64,000 bases of DNA, from contig JANQID010000051.1 of assembly GCA_028282325.1 (NCBI GenBank), positions 1 through 64,000 on the forward strand, in the 5' to 3' direction. Made by a program: the position numbers and the translations under genes. Below the pieces are notes generated by a model that saw only the letters and a list, made by a program, of their open reading frames with translations, did not search any database and had not been told where the DNA came from. Every line of letters starts with the position of its first letter. Within the stretch, counting starts at the first letter, position 1. Below are positions 18,051-27,061 of this stretch, piece by piece. The stretch comes from Chloroflexaceae bacterium (GTDB lineage Bacteria; Chloroflexota; Chloroflexia; Chloroflexales; Chloroflexaceae).

Positions 18051-18542
18051 GTGAACGATGCAGCAACTACTTTCAATCAAAAAGCCGTCCAAGAACCAAC
18101 ATCGCTGCTGGTCAACGTCCCCCTGACCGTATTTGGTTTATCGGTTGCGTATTCAACTATCTTAGGTTGGCTGGAACGACGGTATCCTATTAAGCCCGAT
18201 CATACGTGGGCCGAAGTGACAGGCGGCGTAATTATCACATTGGCGCCAGTTGCGCTAACGGCTCGAAAGTTTTCGCATCTTCATTGGAACACGTATGAAA
18301 CAGCGGTCTGGCGTTGCTTTTTCGCCTCCGGTATGCCAATTATTTTGTGGCAACTGGGCGAAGCAGTGATGCGTCAGATCGAACTGATGGAATATGCTGC
18401 GAGAAAAGATGCGGGGAGCAAGACAAACTATGCCGACGATACCACGACGATGGCCGGCAGAAGTAGAGGAAGAGCGCATCCAGGCCCTTGGTACGACGAA
18501 CGAAGCGACACAGAGCTTGCAAACGGCGCTGGAGAAGCTTGA
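18051..18542 (+). CDS. Small predicted membrane protein
   Basis: The start is a GTG at 18051 with AAGGAG seven bases upstream. Residues 19-120 hold about three hydrophobic segments (LLVNVPLTVFGLSVAYSTIL, GGVIITLAPVALTA, CFFASGMPIILWQLG). The last 40 residues, after the overlap with the next gene begins, look like low-complexity read-through, so the end may be poorly conserved. No family is recognised. It overlaps the next gene by 113 bases, an unusually long overlap. Confidence 0.5.
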   Translation: MNDAATTFNQKAVQEPTSLLVNVPLTVFGLSVAYSTILGWLERRYPIKPDHTWAEVTGGVIITLAPVALTARKFSHLHWNTYETAVWRCFFASGMPIILWQLGEAVMRQIELMEYAARKDAGSKTNYADDTTTMAGRSRGRAHPGPWYDERSDTELANGAGEA

Positions 18543-18924
18543 TCACGCTCGCGAGAAACTGAACTTGAACCCCGGCCTGGTGATAATACTTCTCGCCGAT
18601 GCAGACCGCCATGTTGCTGACGCTATGACGCGAACCGAGCGCATCCGACGCTATATGGTTCTCGCCAAAGCAAAACCGATTGATGGGCGATGGCCAATGG
18701 GCATTGTCCGCCAGCGTGATGAAATTGAAGCATCGGCCAATGGTGTACTTGACCTGCTCGATCAGGTCCACGATCTATCCGTTGAGGCACGGACAAAGGT
18801 CAACGTCAATCCGGTATTAGCCGAAGCCGCTCTTGCAGATATGGCTCAGATGCAGGCCCGATCACTAACCCTGGCCGAACGTATGGGACGTTTGCTGGTT
18901 GAGGCAGGCATCGGGCGCGATTAA
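18430..18924 (+). CDS. Hypothetical helical protein
   Basis: The 164-residue protein is almost entirely helical, with two related segments: EKLNLNPGLVIILLADADRHVADAMTRTERI and RTKVNVNPVLAEAALADMAQMQARSLTLAER. This suggests an internal duplication of about 75 residues. The ATG at 18430 has GGGGAG ten bases upstream; an earlier ATG at 18394 lies deeper in the previous gene. No family or function is recognised. It probably forms one unit with the membrane protein upstream. Confidence 0.55.
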   Translation: MPTIPRRWPAEVEEERIQALGTTNEATQSLQTALEKLDHAREKLNLNPGLVIILLADADRHVADAMTRTERIRRYMVLAKAKPIDGRWPMGIVRQRDEIEASANGVLDLLDQVHDLSVEARTKVNVNPVLAEAALADMAQMQARSLTLAERMGRLLVEAGIGRD

Positions 18925-19156
18925 AATGTAATATTATGTCAAACATATGAGGAGCGCGGATTTCTGGATCAGAAAGCGGATCTGTTCCGGGTTTTTTCCC
19001 TCCTCGTTGCGGCGGGTTTGATATGTTGCGCTATGTAATCTTGCACAGCATATCAAGCCTGCTGCTTTCTCCAAGTTAGCGCTCTCGGCATAATCATCTG
19101 GTTTCGACAATACTACAAAATTGTCGCTTGTATTTCGCACTACGGCGTGGTATGCA

Positions 19157-19201
19157 GCTAGCTCAAATGGTATAATACCTCTATTCCCGCACCCTGAGCT
19201 A
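19157..19201 (+). promoter_or_regulatory. Probable promoter and flanking inverted repeat of lutABC
   Basis: A TATAAT at 19171-19176 lies 40 bases before the lutA start. CTAGCTCA (19157-19164) and TGAGCTAG (19194-19201) flank it as an inverted repeat and could be an operator. No good -35 is seen. Confidence 0.4.
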
Positions 19202-19215
19202 GAAGGAGCCTCGCT

Positions 19216-19953
19216 GTGACTACCTCGCAGGGTCGCCGCGTCACCCTCTTCGTCACTTGCATCGTTGATAGCCTCTATCCTCAGATTGGTGAAGCAACGG
19301 TCGCAATCCTGGAGCGCCTCGGCATCACTGTGCATGTACCGCGCGGTCTGACTTGCTGCGGTCAGATGGCATTCAACGTCGGGTTTCGCGACGACGCCTA
19401 TGCTATCGCCGGGCGTACAATCGAAGTACTGCACGGCGACGACGATGTTGTCCTGCCTTCCGGTTCGTGCGCCGCGATGATCCGCCACCTCTACCCCGAA
19501 CTGTTTGCCGACTCGCCCCACGCAGCCGTCGCCGGTTATCTGGCCCGCCGCACGTATGAACTGACCGAGTACCTGGTCGATGTGCTTGGCGTAACCCAGG
19601 TAGGCGCACATTTCGACGGCGCTATCGCCTATCACCACTCGTGCCACGGCCTGCGCTTTCTCGGCATCAAGGATCAGCCGCGCAAACTGCTCGAATATGT
19701 CGCGGGAGCCAAAATCGTCTCGCTGGCCGGGCACGATGAATGTTGCGGCTTCGGCGGCCTGTTTGCGATCAAGCAGGCGGCGATTTCGGAGACGATGCTC
19801 GACCGCAAGCTGGCCAACATCGCCGCTTCCGGCGCCGATCTCGTCGTAATGGGCGATGCCAGTTGTATGACCCAGATCGCCGGCGGTCTCAGCCGCGCCG
19901 GTTCGCCGGTTAAAGCGCGCCACATCGCCGAAGTGCTGGCAAATAGAGTGTAG
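19216..19953 (+). CDS. lutA: LutA, iron-sulfur subunit of L-lactate oxidation complex
   Basis: The 245-residue protein has two cysteine-rich CCG motifs, LTCCGQMAFN and HDECCGFGG, each preceded by a His/Cys segment (VTCIVDSLYP, YHHSCHGLR). This is the LutA/YkgE pattern. With LutB and LutC it oxidises L-lactate to pyruvate in the cytoplasm, passing electrons through iron-sulfur centres. The GTG start has GAAGGAG upstream. It is the first gene of a three-gene operon, with 14 bases before lutB. Confidence 0.9.
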   Translation: MTTSQGRRVTLFVTCIVDSLYPQIGEATVAILERLGITVHVPRGLTCCGQMAFNVGFRDDAYAIAGRTIEVLHGDDDVVLPSGSCAAMIRHLYPELFADSPHAAVAGYLARRTYELTEYLVDVLGVTQVGAHFDGAIAYHHSCHGLRFLGIKDQPRKLLEYVAGAKIVSLAGHDECCGFGGLFAIKQAAISETMLDRKLANIAASGADLVVMGDASCMTQIAGGLSRAGSPVKARHIAEVLANRV

Positions 19954-19967
19954 GGGGTGGAGAAGTT

Positions 19968-21386
19968 ATGACAACACAAACGCTGTCTTTCTATAATCGA
20001 GTCGACGACGCCTTGCGCGATGGTTCGCTGCGAACAGCGCTGGATCGCGCAACCAGCCGGTTTATCGGCAACCGCGCCGCAGCGCTGGCCGCCCTCGCCG
20101 GCCCCGATGCGTTGCGCGATCAGGCCCGCGCGATCCGAGCCTATGCGCTGGCACACCTCGACGAATTATTGAACCAGCTAAGCGACAATGTTGAAGCGCA
20201 CGGCGGCCGCGTATGCTGGGCCGAAGACGGTGCCGCCGCCCGTCGCTACATCACCGACCTGGCGCGAGAACGCGGCGTGAAATCGATCGTCAAATCGAAG
20301 TCGATGGCCTCGGAGGAGATCCACCTGAATACAGCGCTGGAACAGGCCGGAATCGAGGTAATCGAGACCGATCTGGGCGAGTATATTATCCAGCTCGCCA
20401 ACGAAACACCCTCGCACATCATCGCCCCGGCTATCCACAAGACTCGCGAGCAGGTCAGCGCGCTATTTACGCAGCACCTGGGCGAACCGCCGACTGACGA
20501 CGTGCCCGCGATGACTCGCGCGGCGCGGCGGGCGCTGCGCCAACGCTTCCTGCGCGCCGATATGGGGATCAGCGGCGTCAACTTCGGCGTGGCCGACAGC
20601 GGCGCAGTGACGGTCGTTGAGAACGAGGGCAACGCACGCCTGGCCACAACCGTGCCACGCATCCACGTCGCGATTATGGGCATTGAGCGCATTGTCAGAT
20701 CGTTCGAAGATCTGGGCGTAATGTTGCAGGTGCTGGCACGCTCGGCCACCGGGCAGAAGCTGTCGGTTTACACATCGATCATCAGCGGCCCGGCTCGCCC
20801 CAACGAATCTGATGGCCCCGAAGAATTTCATCTGGTGCTGCTCGACAACGGGAGATCGCAGATTCTCGGCGGGAAGTACGCCGAGACGCTGATGTGCATC
20901 CGATGCGGCGCGTGCCTCAACATCTGCCCGGTGTACCAGGCGATCGGCGGCCATGCCTACGGCGGGGTCTACTCCGGCCCGATCGGCGCGGTGCTCACGC
21001 CGTTGCTCCAGCCCGATCTGCCCGAACAGCATACGCTGCCGTTTGCCAGCAGCCTCTGCGGCGCATGCCAGGAAGCATGCCCGGTGCGCATCGCCATCCC
21101 CGATTTGCTGCTGCGCCTGCGCGCCGATGCGGTGCAACAGGGCAAAGCCCCGCCAATCGAGCGTCTCGCAATGGAGGGCTATCGCGTGCTGATGACGAAC
21201 CCCGCGCTGTATCGGGCCAGCGGCAAGCTGGGCGGCATAGCCTCGCGAATGTTCGGACGCAAGCGACGCTTCCGTCAGATGCCGCCGCCGTTGCATCTCT
21301 GGACTCGCAAGCGCGACTTCCCGGCATTTCCCGCCGAAACCTTCACCGAGCGCTGGGAGAAGCGAAGGAAATCCGATGAACGCTAG
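19968..21386 (+). CDS. lutB: LutB, 4Fe-4S ferredoxin-like subunit of L-lactate oxidation complex
   Basis: The 472-residue protein has an N-terminal LUD domain (including VKSKSMASEEIHLN and GVNFGVADSGAVTVVENEGN) and a C-terminal domain with two 4Fe-4S motifs, CIRCGACLNICPVYQ and CGACQEACPVRI. This is the LutB/YkgF architecture. It ends with a basic tail and overlaps the lutC start by 11 bases, so the operon is translationally coupled. Confidence 0.92.
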   Translation: MTTQTLSFYNRVDDALRDGSLRTALDRATSRFIGNRAAALAALAGPDALRDQARAIRAYALAHLDELLNQLSDNVEAHGGRVCWAEDGAAARRYITDLARERGVKSIVKSKSMASEEIHLNTALEQAGIEVIETDLGEYIIQLANETPSHIIAPAIHKTREQVSALFTQHLGEPPTDDVPAMTRAARRALRQRFLRADMGISGVNFGVADSGAVTVVENEGNARLATTVPRIHVAIMGIERIVRSFEDLGVMLQVLARSATGQKLSVYTSIISGPARPNESDGPEEFHLVLLDNGRSQILGGKYAETLMCIRCGACLNICPVYQAIGGHAYGGVYSGPIGAVLTPLLQPDLPEQHTLPFASSLCGACQEACPVRIAIPDLLLRLRADAVQQGKAPPIERLAMEGYRVLMTNPALYRASGKLGGIASRMFGRKRRFRQMPPPLHLWTRKRDFPAFPAETFTERWEKRRKSDER

Positions 21387-22077
21387 CCGAGAACGTATGC
21401 TGGCCAACATCCGCGCCAGCCTGAACACGACACGCGCCACGCTCGATGTCGAAGCGACGCGTATGCCCCATACCGCGCCGCCGTTTGTGCATCGGCCCGA
21501 AGATGATCTGGTCGCGCAGTTCGCCGCCGAATTCGCAAAGCTTGAAGGTCAGACCCACCGTTGCGCCGACGAAGCGTCCGCGCTGGGGGTGATCGCCGAT
21601 ATCCTGCGCGCACACCACGCGCCATCCGTGATCGCCTGGGAACACGACAAGATCGGGCTGCCTGGTCTCGACGAGCTGTTCGCCGAATGCGGCGTGGTTG
21701 CGCTCGATCCGCACATCGTCGCGACGGATCGCAAAGAACGTTTGCAAATGCTCGAACCGGCGCCGGTGTGCATTTCCGGCGCGGATGTCGGCATCGCCGA
21801 GAGCGGCTCACTGCTCATTGCGCACGGCGACGGCAAGCCGCGGATCGCCTCGCTGCTCGCGCCGATCCACATCGCCGTGCTGCGGGCGTCGCAACTCGTG
21901 CGCGGCCTGGGCGAAGCCATCGCGCAAGTGCGCCAAGAACGCGGCGCGGACCTGTTCGCCGACGCCAGCAATATCACGCTGATCACCGGACCAAGCCGCA
22001 CCGCCGACATCGAAATGACACTGACGCTAGGCATTCACGGCCCGCGCGAGATGCATGTCGTGTTGATCGAAAAGTAG
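21376..22077 (+). CDS. lutC: LutC, LUD-domain subunit of L-lactate oxidation complex
   Basis: The 233-residue protein has the LUD domain hallmarks: SGADVGIAESGSLLIAHGDGKPR, HIAVLRASQLVRGL and LITGPSRTADIEMTLTLGIHGPREMHVVLI, the last being diagnostic for LutC/YkgG. It completes the lactate oxidation complex. The ATG lies within the end of lutB with GAAGG upstream. Confidence 0.92.
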   Translation: MNASRERMLANIRASLNTTRATLDVEATRMPHTAPPFVHRPEDDLVAQFAAEFAKLEGQTHRCADEASALGVIADILRAHHAPSVIAWEHDKIGLPGLDELFAECGVVALDPHIVATDRKERLQMLEPAPVCISGADVGIAESGSLLIAHGDGKPRIASLLAPIHIAVLRASQLVRGLGEAIAQVRQERGADLFADASNITLITGPSRTADIEMTLTLGIHGPREMHVVLIEK

Positions 22078-22182
22078 AGGCATTGTGCGTCCCTCTGACA
22101 AATCAGCGCCATAAGCATTTACAAATCGAGCGCCTGGGTGTATGGTGATGACAACTAATCCCTTGAATAAGGCAGGGTCTTT

Positions 22183-22767
22183 ATGACTGCTCTTTTGCGT
22201 TGGAACTCAGCCGATCTCGAACAGTTTCCCGACGATGGGAAGCGACGTGAAATTATTGATGGAGAACTTTATGTGTCTAAACAACCAAACTGGTATCACC
22301 AGGTGATTTGTATGCGCGTCGGCGGCGCCCTTGACGCCTGGAGCATGCCGGATCAGAAAGGAATGGCTGCCATTGCCCCCGGCTTGATCTTCGCCGAAGA
22401 TGACGATGTTGCGCCCGATGTGGTGTGGGCAAGTCGCGAACGGCTGGCCGCCATTCTGCGGGAGGGCAAGTTGTATGCTGCACCGGAACTGGTGGTCGAG
22501 GTGCTCTCGCCAGGTCCGCGAAACATTATGCGTGATCGCAAAACGAAATTGAAACTCTATGCACGGCGCGGCGTAGACGAGTACTGGATTATAGACTGGC
22601 CCAGTCGTACGGTTGACGTCTACTGTCGCGACGACGCCTTGCTCGTCCCTGCGATGACATTCCGGGGCAGAGAAATATTAACATCGCACATATTGCCGGG
22701 ATTTGCGTTGCCCCTGGAACGCCTATTCGCGGGACTTCCCCTCGGATCGGATGACAACGAAACCTGA
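22183..22767 (+). CDS. Uma2-family (DUF820) putative restriction endonuclease-like protein
   Basis: The 194-residue protein has the PD-(D/E)XK-type core of the Uma2 family: IIDGELYVSKQP, DVAPDVVWAS, PELVVEVLSPG, KTKLKLYARRGVDEYWIID. The acidic residues and Lys are in place. These proteins are common in Chloroflexota and cyanobacteria, usually of unknown role. The coding sequence overlaps the start of the next gene by 17 bases. Confidence 0.85.
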   Translation: MTALLRWNSADLEQFPDDGKRREIIDGELYVSKQPNWYHQVICMRVGGALDAWSMPDQKGMAAIAPGLIFAEDDDVAPDVVWASRERLAAILREGKLYAAPELVVEVLSPGPRNIMRDRKTKLKLYARRGVDEYWIIDWPSRTVDVYCRDDALLVPAMTFRGREILTSHILPGFALPLERLFAGLPLGSDDNET

Positions 22768-23734
22768 CGTCTACATCACCCGTCGGCTGCCTCAGCCCGC
22801 ACTCGACATCATCGCGGCGGCGTGCAACTATACGCTGTGGGACGACGAAGCCAGACCCGTACCACGCGACCTGCTGCTGCGTGCGATCCCCGATGTTGAT
22901 GGTGTGTTGACGCTACTCACCGAGCGCGTCGATGCCGAATTCCTCGCCGCCGCGCCGCGCTGCAAGGTTGTGGCGAATATGGCTGTCGGCTACGATAACG
23001 TCGATCTGGCGGCATTGAATGCCCGCAACGTCCTGTTGACCAACACCCCTGGCGTGCTAACCGAGACCGTCGCCGATCTGGCATGGGCGTTGCTGATGGC
23101 CACCGGACGGCGCGTTGTCGAAGGCCACACGTTGATCACAGCGGGCGGTTGGGCCGACTGGTCACCAATGTTTATGGTCGGGCAAGACATTCACGGCGCG
23201 ACGTTGGGCATCGTCGGCGCAGGACGCATCGGCGCCGCCGTCGCCCGACGAGCGCGCGGCTTTGCGATGAGGGTTATCTACCACAACCGCCGTCCTTCGC
23301 CCGCTATCGAAACGGAAACCGGCGCGGCGTATCGCACCCTCGACGACCTGTTGCGCGAGGCGGATTTTGTGGTCGTCTCCGTCCCATTGACTGACACGAC
23401 ACGCGGAATGTTTGGCGCTCGCGAGTTCGCCTTGATGAAAACAACAGCGGTGTTCGTGAATGTGGCGCGTGGGGCGGTGGTGCAAGAAATGGAGTTGTAC
23501 GAAGCATTACAACAGGGGCGTCCCTGGTCAGCGGGACTGGATGTCTTCGAGCATGAGCCAATTGGCGCAGACCATCCCTTGCTCACGCTGCCAAACGTTG
23601 TCGCCGCCCCACACATCGGCAGCGCGACAACGGCAACGCGCACGCGCATGGCCACCCTTGCAGCGACGAATCTCGTCGCCGCCGTAACAGGCCAACCGGT
23701 TCCCAATCCGGTGAACCTGGAGACAATCGGATGA
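22751..23734 (+). CDS. D-2-hydroxyacid dehydrogenase, glyoxylate reductase-like
   Basis: The 327-residue protein carries the Rossmann motif GIVGAGRIGAAVA, the catalytic Arg region VNVARGAVVQE, an acidic residue in GLDVFEHEP and the catalytic His in APHIGSAT. This pattern fits glyoxylate/hydroxypyruvate reductase, which reduces glyoxylate with NAD(P)H. I chose the ATG at 22751; the longer frame is read-through of the Uma2 gene. Its location next to lutABC suggests handling of small hydroxyacids, but the exact substrate is unproven. Confidence 0.87.
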   Translation: MTTKPDVYITRRLPQPALDIIAAACNYTLWDDEARPVPRDLLLRAIPDVDGVLTLLTERVDAEFLAAAPRCKVVANMAVGYDNVDLAALNARNVLLTNTPGVLTETVADLAWALLMATGRRVVEGHTLITAGGWADWSPMFMVGQDIHGATLGIVGAGRIGAAVARRARGFAMRVIYHNRRPSPAIETETGAAYRTLDDLLREADFVVVSVPLTDTTRGMFGAREFALMKTTAVFVNVARGAVVQEMELYEALQQGRPWSAGLDVFEHEPIGADHPLLTLPNVVAAPHIGSATTATRTRMATLAATNLVAAVTGQPVPNPVNLETIG

Positions 23735-23750
23735 CTTCAGGCCAGGCAAA

Positions 23751-24026
23751 TTACCTATGTTGGCGTATGTCGTGCAGCAACTTCCCTATTCCGATTGAGG
23801 CGAGCGCTGCCACACTCAGTTCAAGCGCCCGGATCAGCACCGTTGCCAATGTCAGGCTACGCAAAACCATCGAGGTAGTATAAAGATCCTCCCACGTCGC
23901 GGCATTCATATGATAACGCGGGCGCGCCTCGATCATCTCGTGTTCGAAATCTAGCCTGTCAAGACCATTGCCCGGATACGGAATATCTTCAACACTGGAG
24001 CCATATTCGCGTTCTACGAGAGTCAT
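23751..24026 (-). CDS. Small hypothetical protein with one membrane segment
   Basis: The 91-residue protein starts at an ATG with AAGGAG eight bases upstream. The N-terminal half is acidic and polar; residues 52-80 (LRSLTLATVLIRALELSVAALASIGIGKLL) could form one membrane helix. No family is recognised. It is convergent with the dehydrogenase gene. Confidence 0.5.
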   Translation of the reverse strand: MTLVEREYGSSVEDIPYPGNGLDRLDFEHEMIEARPRYHMNAATWEDLYTTSMVLRSLTLATVLIRALELSVAALASIGIGKLLHDIRQHR

Positions 24027-24220
24027 AACCACCACTCCTTTCTCGATGATGAGAGTAAGCTCGTCGCTGAGACGCTACTCGGTTCTCAGTTCATCACATT
24101 GAGGCGGCAAGCACTGACCCGAAATCAACGCGATCTTGCATCATAGTGCAAATTGGTTTACTCGTAGCATAACATACACACTCATCAGAGTCTAGAATCG
24201 ATCTCATTACGATATGTATC

Positions 24221-24359
24221 TACCAAACCATATGGGAGACACCGCATGGTGTCATTCTGAGCGCAGCGAAGAATCTCAGATTCCCACAACGCCGAGACCC
24301 TTCACGCTGCCTACGGCTCCGTTCAGGGTGACATGCGGCATACTCATCATCGTTTGGTA
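24221..24359 (+). repeat. MITE-like HSERSEES repeat, copy 1
   Basis: A 139-base element is bounded by TACCAAAC (24221-24228) and its inverse GTTTGGTA (24352-24359). The interior includes CATTCTGAGCGCAGCGAAGA, which in one frame reads HSERSEES. Copies 2 and 3 are at 55931-56070 and 59769-59894. It lies directly before the peptidase gene and is joined to it in one open frame. Confidence 0.75.
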
Positions 24360-24369
24360 TCATCCTCTA

Positions 24370-26079
24370 TTGAAACATCGCTGCGCCCGCTGTTATGGCG
24401 TCTTATGCAGCGTTTTGCTCTGGGCATTGCTGATCAGCGGCTGCGCCGGCAGCATGCCAAACGCGACGTTGATGCCCATCACGCCGAGCTTGACGCCGAC
24501 CGAAGCTGCGGCCACCGAGGCGCCCTCGCCAACGCACACACCAGGCATAACGGCAACGATTGCGCCATCTTCGACATCAACCGCTCAATCGCCTACGCCT
24601 TCCAGCGCCAACGGCAGCACTAACACCGGCGCCATGCTTCCGCCGACCATGTCCTTCGACGTCAACGCCCAAGCAGCCGCTTTATTGCCGGCATTCGCCG
24701 CCGACCTGGAACAGGCTGAGGACTGGGATCGCTATCAAATCAACGCGCGCCTTGATCCGGCGCTGCTAACCGTCAGCGGCGCGATGCGTCTGGATATGCG
24801 CAACCGCGCGGAAACACCGTTTTCCGCGATCTATTTCCATCTCTACCCTAACCACGCCGATTTCGGCGGTGGTATGCAAGTCAGCAACGTATACGTTAAC
24901 AATGAACCGGCGGCAACAACGCTCGAACAAAACAATGTCTTGCTGCGCCTCGACTTGCCGCAACCGCTGAATCCCGATGAATGGGCGACCGTAACCTTGA
25001 ACTTTCAAGCGCGCACGCAACGCAATGCCAGCCGCGATGCCTACGGCGCATTCAACCAGGAAGCCGGGGTCTGGGCGTTGGCGAATTTCTACCCGGTACT
25101 GAGCGTCTATGCCGACTCCAACACCCCTTACGACTTCACAGAATGGGATCGCCGCCCGGTAAGCAGCCGCGGCGACCTAGCCGTCACGACGACAGCATTG
25201 TATGATGTGACGCTAGACGCACCGCCGGACTGGATGTTGGTGACAACCGGCGCGCGCTACGACAGCGACGATTCGACGGCCCCGGAAGGATTGCGACGCG
25301 AACGTTTCGTCAGCGGACCGCAGCGCGATTTCTTCGTAGCGGCTCTGCAAGGCCTCGATCGCGCTAGCGCCGACGTGGACGGCACGCTGATCACCGCTTA
25401 CTATCAACCCGCCAATGCTGAAGCGGGACAAGCCGGTCTGGCGACGGCTGCGGCGGCGGTACGCGCCTACAACGAGCGCTATGGACGCTATCCGCTGACC
25501 GAGTTAGAAATTATCCAGGCGGCATTGATGGATTTTTTGGGAGTAGAATATCCCGGTGTGGTCCTTATCGACCAGGATCTTTACCAGCCGGGGAACCGCC
25601 TGCTAGAGACGACGGTTGCCCACGAAATAGCGCACCAGTGGTGGTACAACCTGGTTGGAAACGATTACCAGGGCGAACCCTGGATCGACGAAGGGTTAGC
25701 TAGCTATTCACAGATCGTCTTCTACGAATCGCTAGGCAACGACCAACTGGCCGAGGCCGAATTGCAAACATTTCGCAATTGGTATACAGGCGTGCGGGAA
25801 GCCGGACGCGACGATACAGCAGATCAGCCCGTAACGGCGTTTCAGGGCAATTACGTTGCGCTGGTCTATGCGAAGAGCGCACTCTTCTTTCAAGCGCTGC
25901 GCAATCAGTTGGGCGACGAGGTCTTTTTTCGGTTCCTGCAGGAATACTATGCAACCCATCGTTACGGCGAAGCGAACAGCGAAACGCTGCTCGCCGTCGG
26001 CGAGGATGTTTGCGCATGCAACCTTCAGCCGATCTACAATGCATGGATCGGCGGCGTTGCGCCGGTCAATATCCCTTGA
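24370..26079 (+). CDS. M1-family metallopeptidase, predicted lipoprotein
   Basis: From a TTG at 24370 the product has 569 residues with a lipoprotein signal: VLLWALLISGC is a lipobox with the Cys as attachment site. A Thr/Pro/Ser-rich linker of about 50 residues follows. The peptidase domain has HEIAHQWW (zinc ligands H418, H422, catalytic E419) and a third ligand E441 in WIDEGLASY, an 18-residue spacing typical of the M1/gluzincin family. It is probably outside the membrane and cuts peptides. The start is uncertain: the frame continues upstream through the repeat element (to 24214), and no good ribosome site is seen at 24370. Confidence 0.82.
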   Translation: MKHRCARCYGVLCSVLLWALLISGCAGSMPNATLMPITPSLTPTEAAATEAPSPTHTPGITATIAPSSTSTAQSPTPSSANGSTNTGAMLPPTMSFDVNAQAAALLPAFAADLEQAEDWDRYQINARLDPALLTVSGAMRLDMRNRAETPFSAIYFHLYPNHADFGGGMQVSNVYVNNEPAATTLEQNNVLLRLDLPQPLNPDEWATVTLNFQARTQRNASRDAYGAFNQEAGVWALANFYPVLSVYADSNTPYDFTEWDRRPVSSRGDLAVTTTALYDVTLDAPPDWMLVTTGARYDSDDSTAPEGLRRERFVSGPQRDFFVAALQGLDRASADVDGTLITAYYQPANAEAGQAGLATAAAAVRAYNERYGRYPLTELEIIQAALMDFLGVEYPGVVLIDQDLYQPGNRLLETTVAHEIAHQWWYNLVGNDYQGEPWIDEGLASYSQIVFYESLGNDQLAEAELQTFRNWYTGVREAGRDDTADQPVTAFQGNYVALVYAKSALFFQALRNQLGDEVFFRFLQEYYATHRYGEANSETLLAVGEDVCACNLQPIYNAWIGGVAPVNIP

Positions 26080-26194
26080 TGAGAGCAACCGACGAAAAAC
26101 GCAACGAAGGAATCGTTGCGTGCTATGCATTGCCCTCGCAGCCAGAGCCTCGACATATCAAGCCCGGCAACCGGCGAAGTATTATGTGGTATTG

Positions 26195-26233
26195 AGAGAC
26201 CAGGGAAAGCAGCGGCGCCGTTCCCTGGTCTCT
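26195..26233. terminator. Bidirectional hairpin between the M1 peptidase and HU genes
   Basis: AGAGACCAGGGAA (26195-26207) and TTCCCTGGTCTCT (26221-26233) form a perfect 13-base stem. A short T-run follows on the plus strand. It lies between convergent genes and can end both. Confidence 0.75.
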
Positions 26234-26242
26234 TTGTCAGGA

Positions 26243-26521
26243 CTAGTTGCTTTTGACAGATTCTTTGAGCGTGCTGCTGGCGCTAAACCCAGGCGTTTTG
26301 GTAGCCGGGATCTGGATCTTCTCACGCGTCTGCGGATTAACACCCTCACGGGCCTGACGGCTGCGCACCTCGAACGTTCCAAAGCCGGTCAGGGTAACTT
26401 TCTCGCCTTGCGCGAGGGTTTCAGCAATGACATCAAGCGCTGCATCGATGATTTGCTTGGTCTCCTTCTGCGAGATCCCTGTCTTTTCGGCAACGGCCTT
26501 AATGAAATCCGTTTTCTGCAT
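26243..26521 (-). CDS. hup: HU-family DNA-binding protein
   Basis: The 92-residue protein has the full HU/IHF pattern: KTDFIKAVAEKTG at the start, GEKVTLTGFGTFEVRSR, RQAREGVNPQT for the DNA-binding arm and KTPGFSAS in the C-terminal part. It bends and compacts the chromosome. The start is the ATG at 26521, which has GGGAGGAG upstream; the longer open frame to 26584 lacks a ribosome site. It is a single-gene unit ended by the hairpin at 26195-26233. Confidence 0.93.
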   Translation of the reverse strand: MQKTDFIKAVAEKTGISQKETKQIIDAALDVIAETLAQGEKVTLTGFGTFEVRSRQAREGVNPQTREKIQIPATKTPGFSASSTLKESVKSN

Positions 26522-26589
26522 CAGTGCAACTCCTCCCTGGATTGATAAACCATTAATATCCCTTTGTGATGCAGTATACAGCACTTGTC

Positions 26590-27061
26590 AAGTACCCTTC
26601 CTGATAAGAAAGCCATAAACGGTTTTTTTGGCTTTCCACTTTTGATCTTATGGCTTCACAAAGCCATAAAACTAGGTTAATAAAAAGTTTATAATAGAAC
26701 AGTCATCAATATAGACATAAGTGGGCAATAGTTCTAGATCGAATCGATATAGAATATGATTTGGAAGCGTTGTGCGGTGATAAGATTCTGCGTGCAGACG
26801 AGCGACGTGGGTATATGCAAGCGGCGCAAACAAGTGAGGTTATGTAAAATCATGGAGGAGGTGCATCGCCAGGCTAGAAGATCAAACGGCTGACCAATGC
26901 GCAATGGGAACGAACCGTTATCCTCCGACCTGGCTGATGCCTGGTCAAACTATAGCACTGACGTCAGCCAGAGTAAATAGCCCCATCGGAGGCGTTATCG
27001 TTAGTACTGCGAACGATGACCTCTGTTCCTCAGGTCATATTCGCGTCTCTACTCTTCCCTA
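26590..27061. other. Intergenic region with hairpins and a transposase remnant
   Basis: Two hairpins near the HU promoter share the word AAGCCATAA (26610, 26661; inverse at 26648). From about 26727 to 26848 the sequence reads in one frame as a coding remnant (IDIEYDLEALCGDKILRADE) without a start. At about 26880-26935 the frame KRLTNAQWERTVI matches the N-terminus of IS5/IS4-type transposases, then breaks off. No intact gene is present. Confidence 0.4.
26648..26669. repeat. Perfect hairpin upstream of HU
   Basis: TTATGGCTT (26648-26656), loop CACA, AAGCCATAA (26661-26669). A related weaker hairpin lies at 26608-26636. Possible operator or terminator; the role is unknown. Confidence 0.5.

Noticed and set aside
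17731-18092. Two minus-strand frames of 60-67 codons in the AT-rich intergenic region
   Set aside because: No ribosome site and no recognisable protein pattern.
18934-19923. 329-codon minus-strand frame opposite lutA
   Set aside because: It covers lutA, which has clear family motifs, so this frame is a shadow.
24214-24369. N-terminal extension of the M1 peptidase reading HSERSEES
   Set aside because: It is translated from a repeat element, not from a conserved protein segment.
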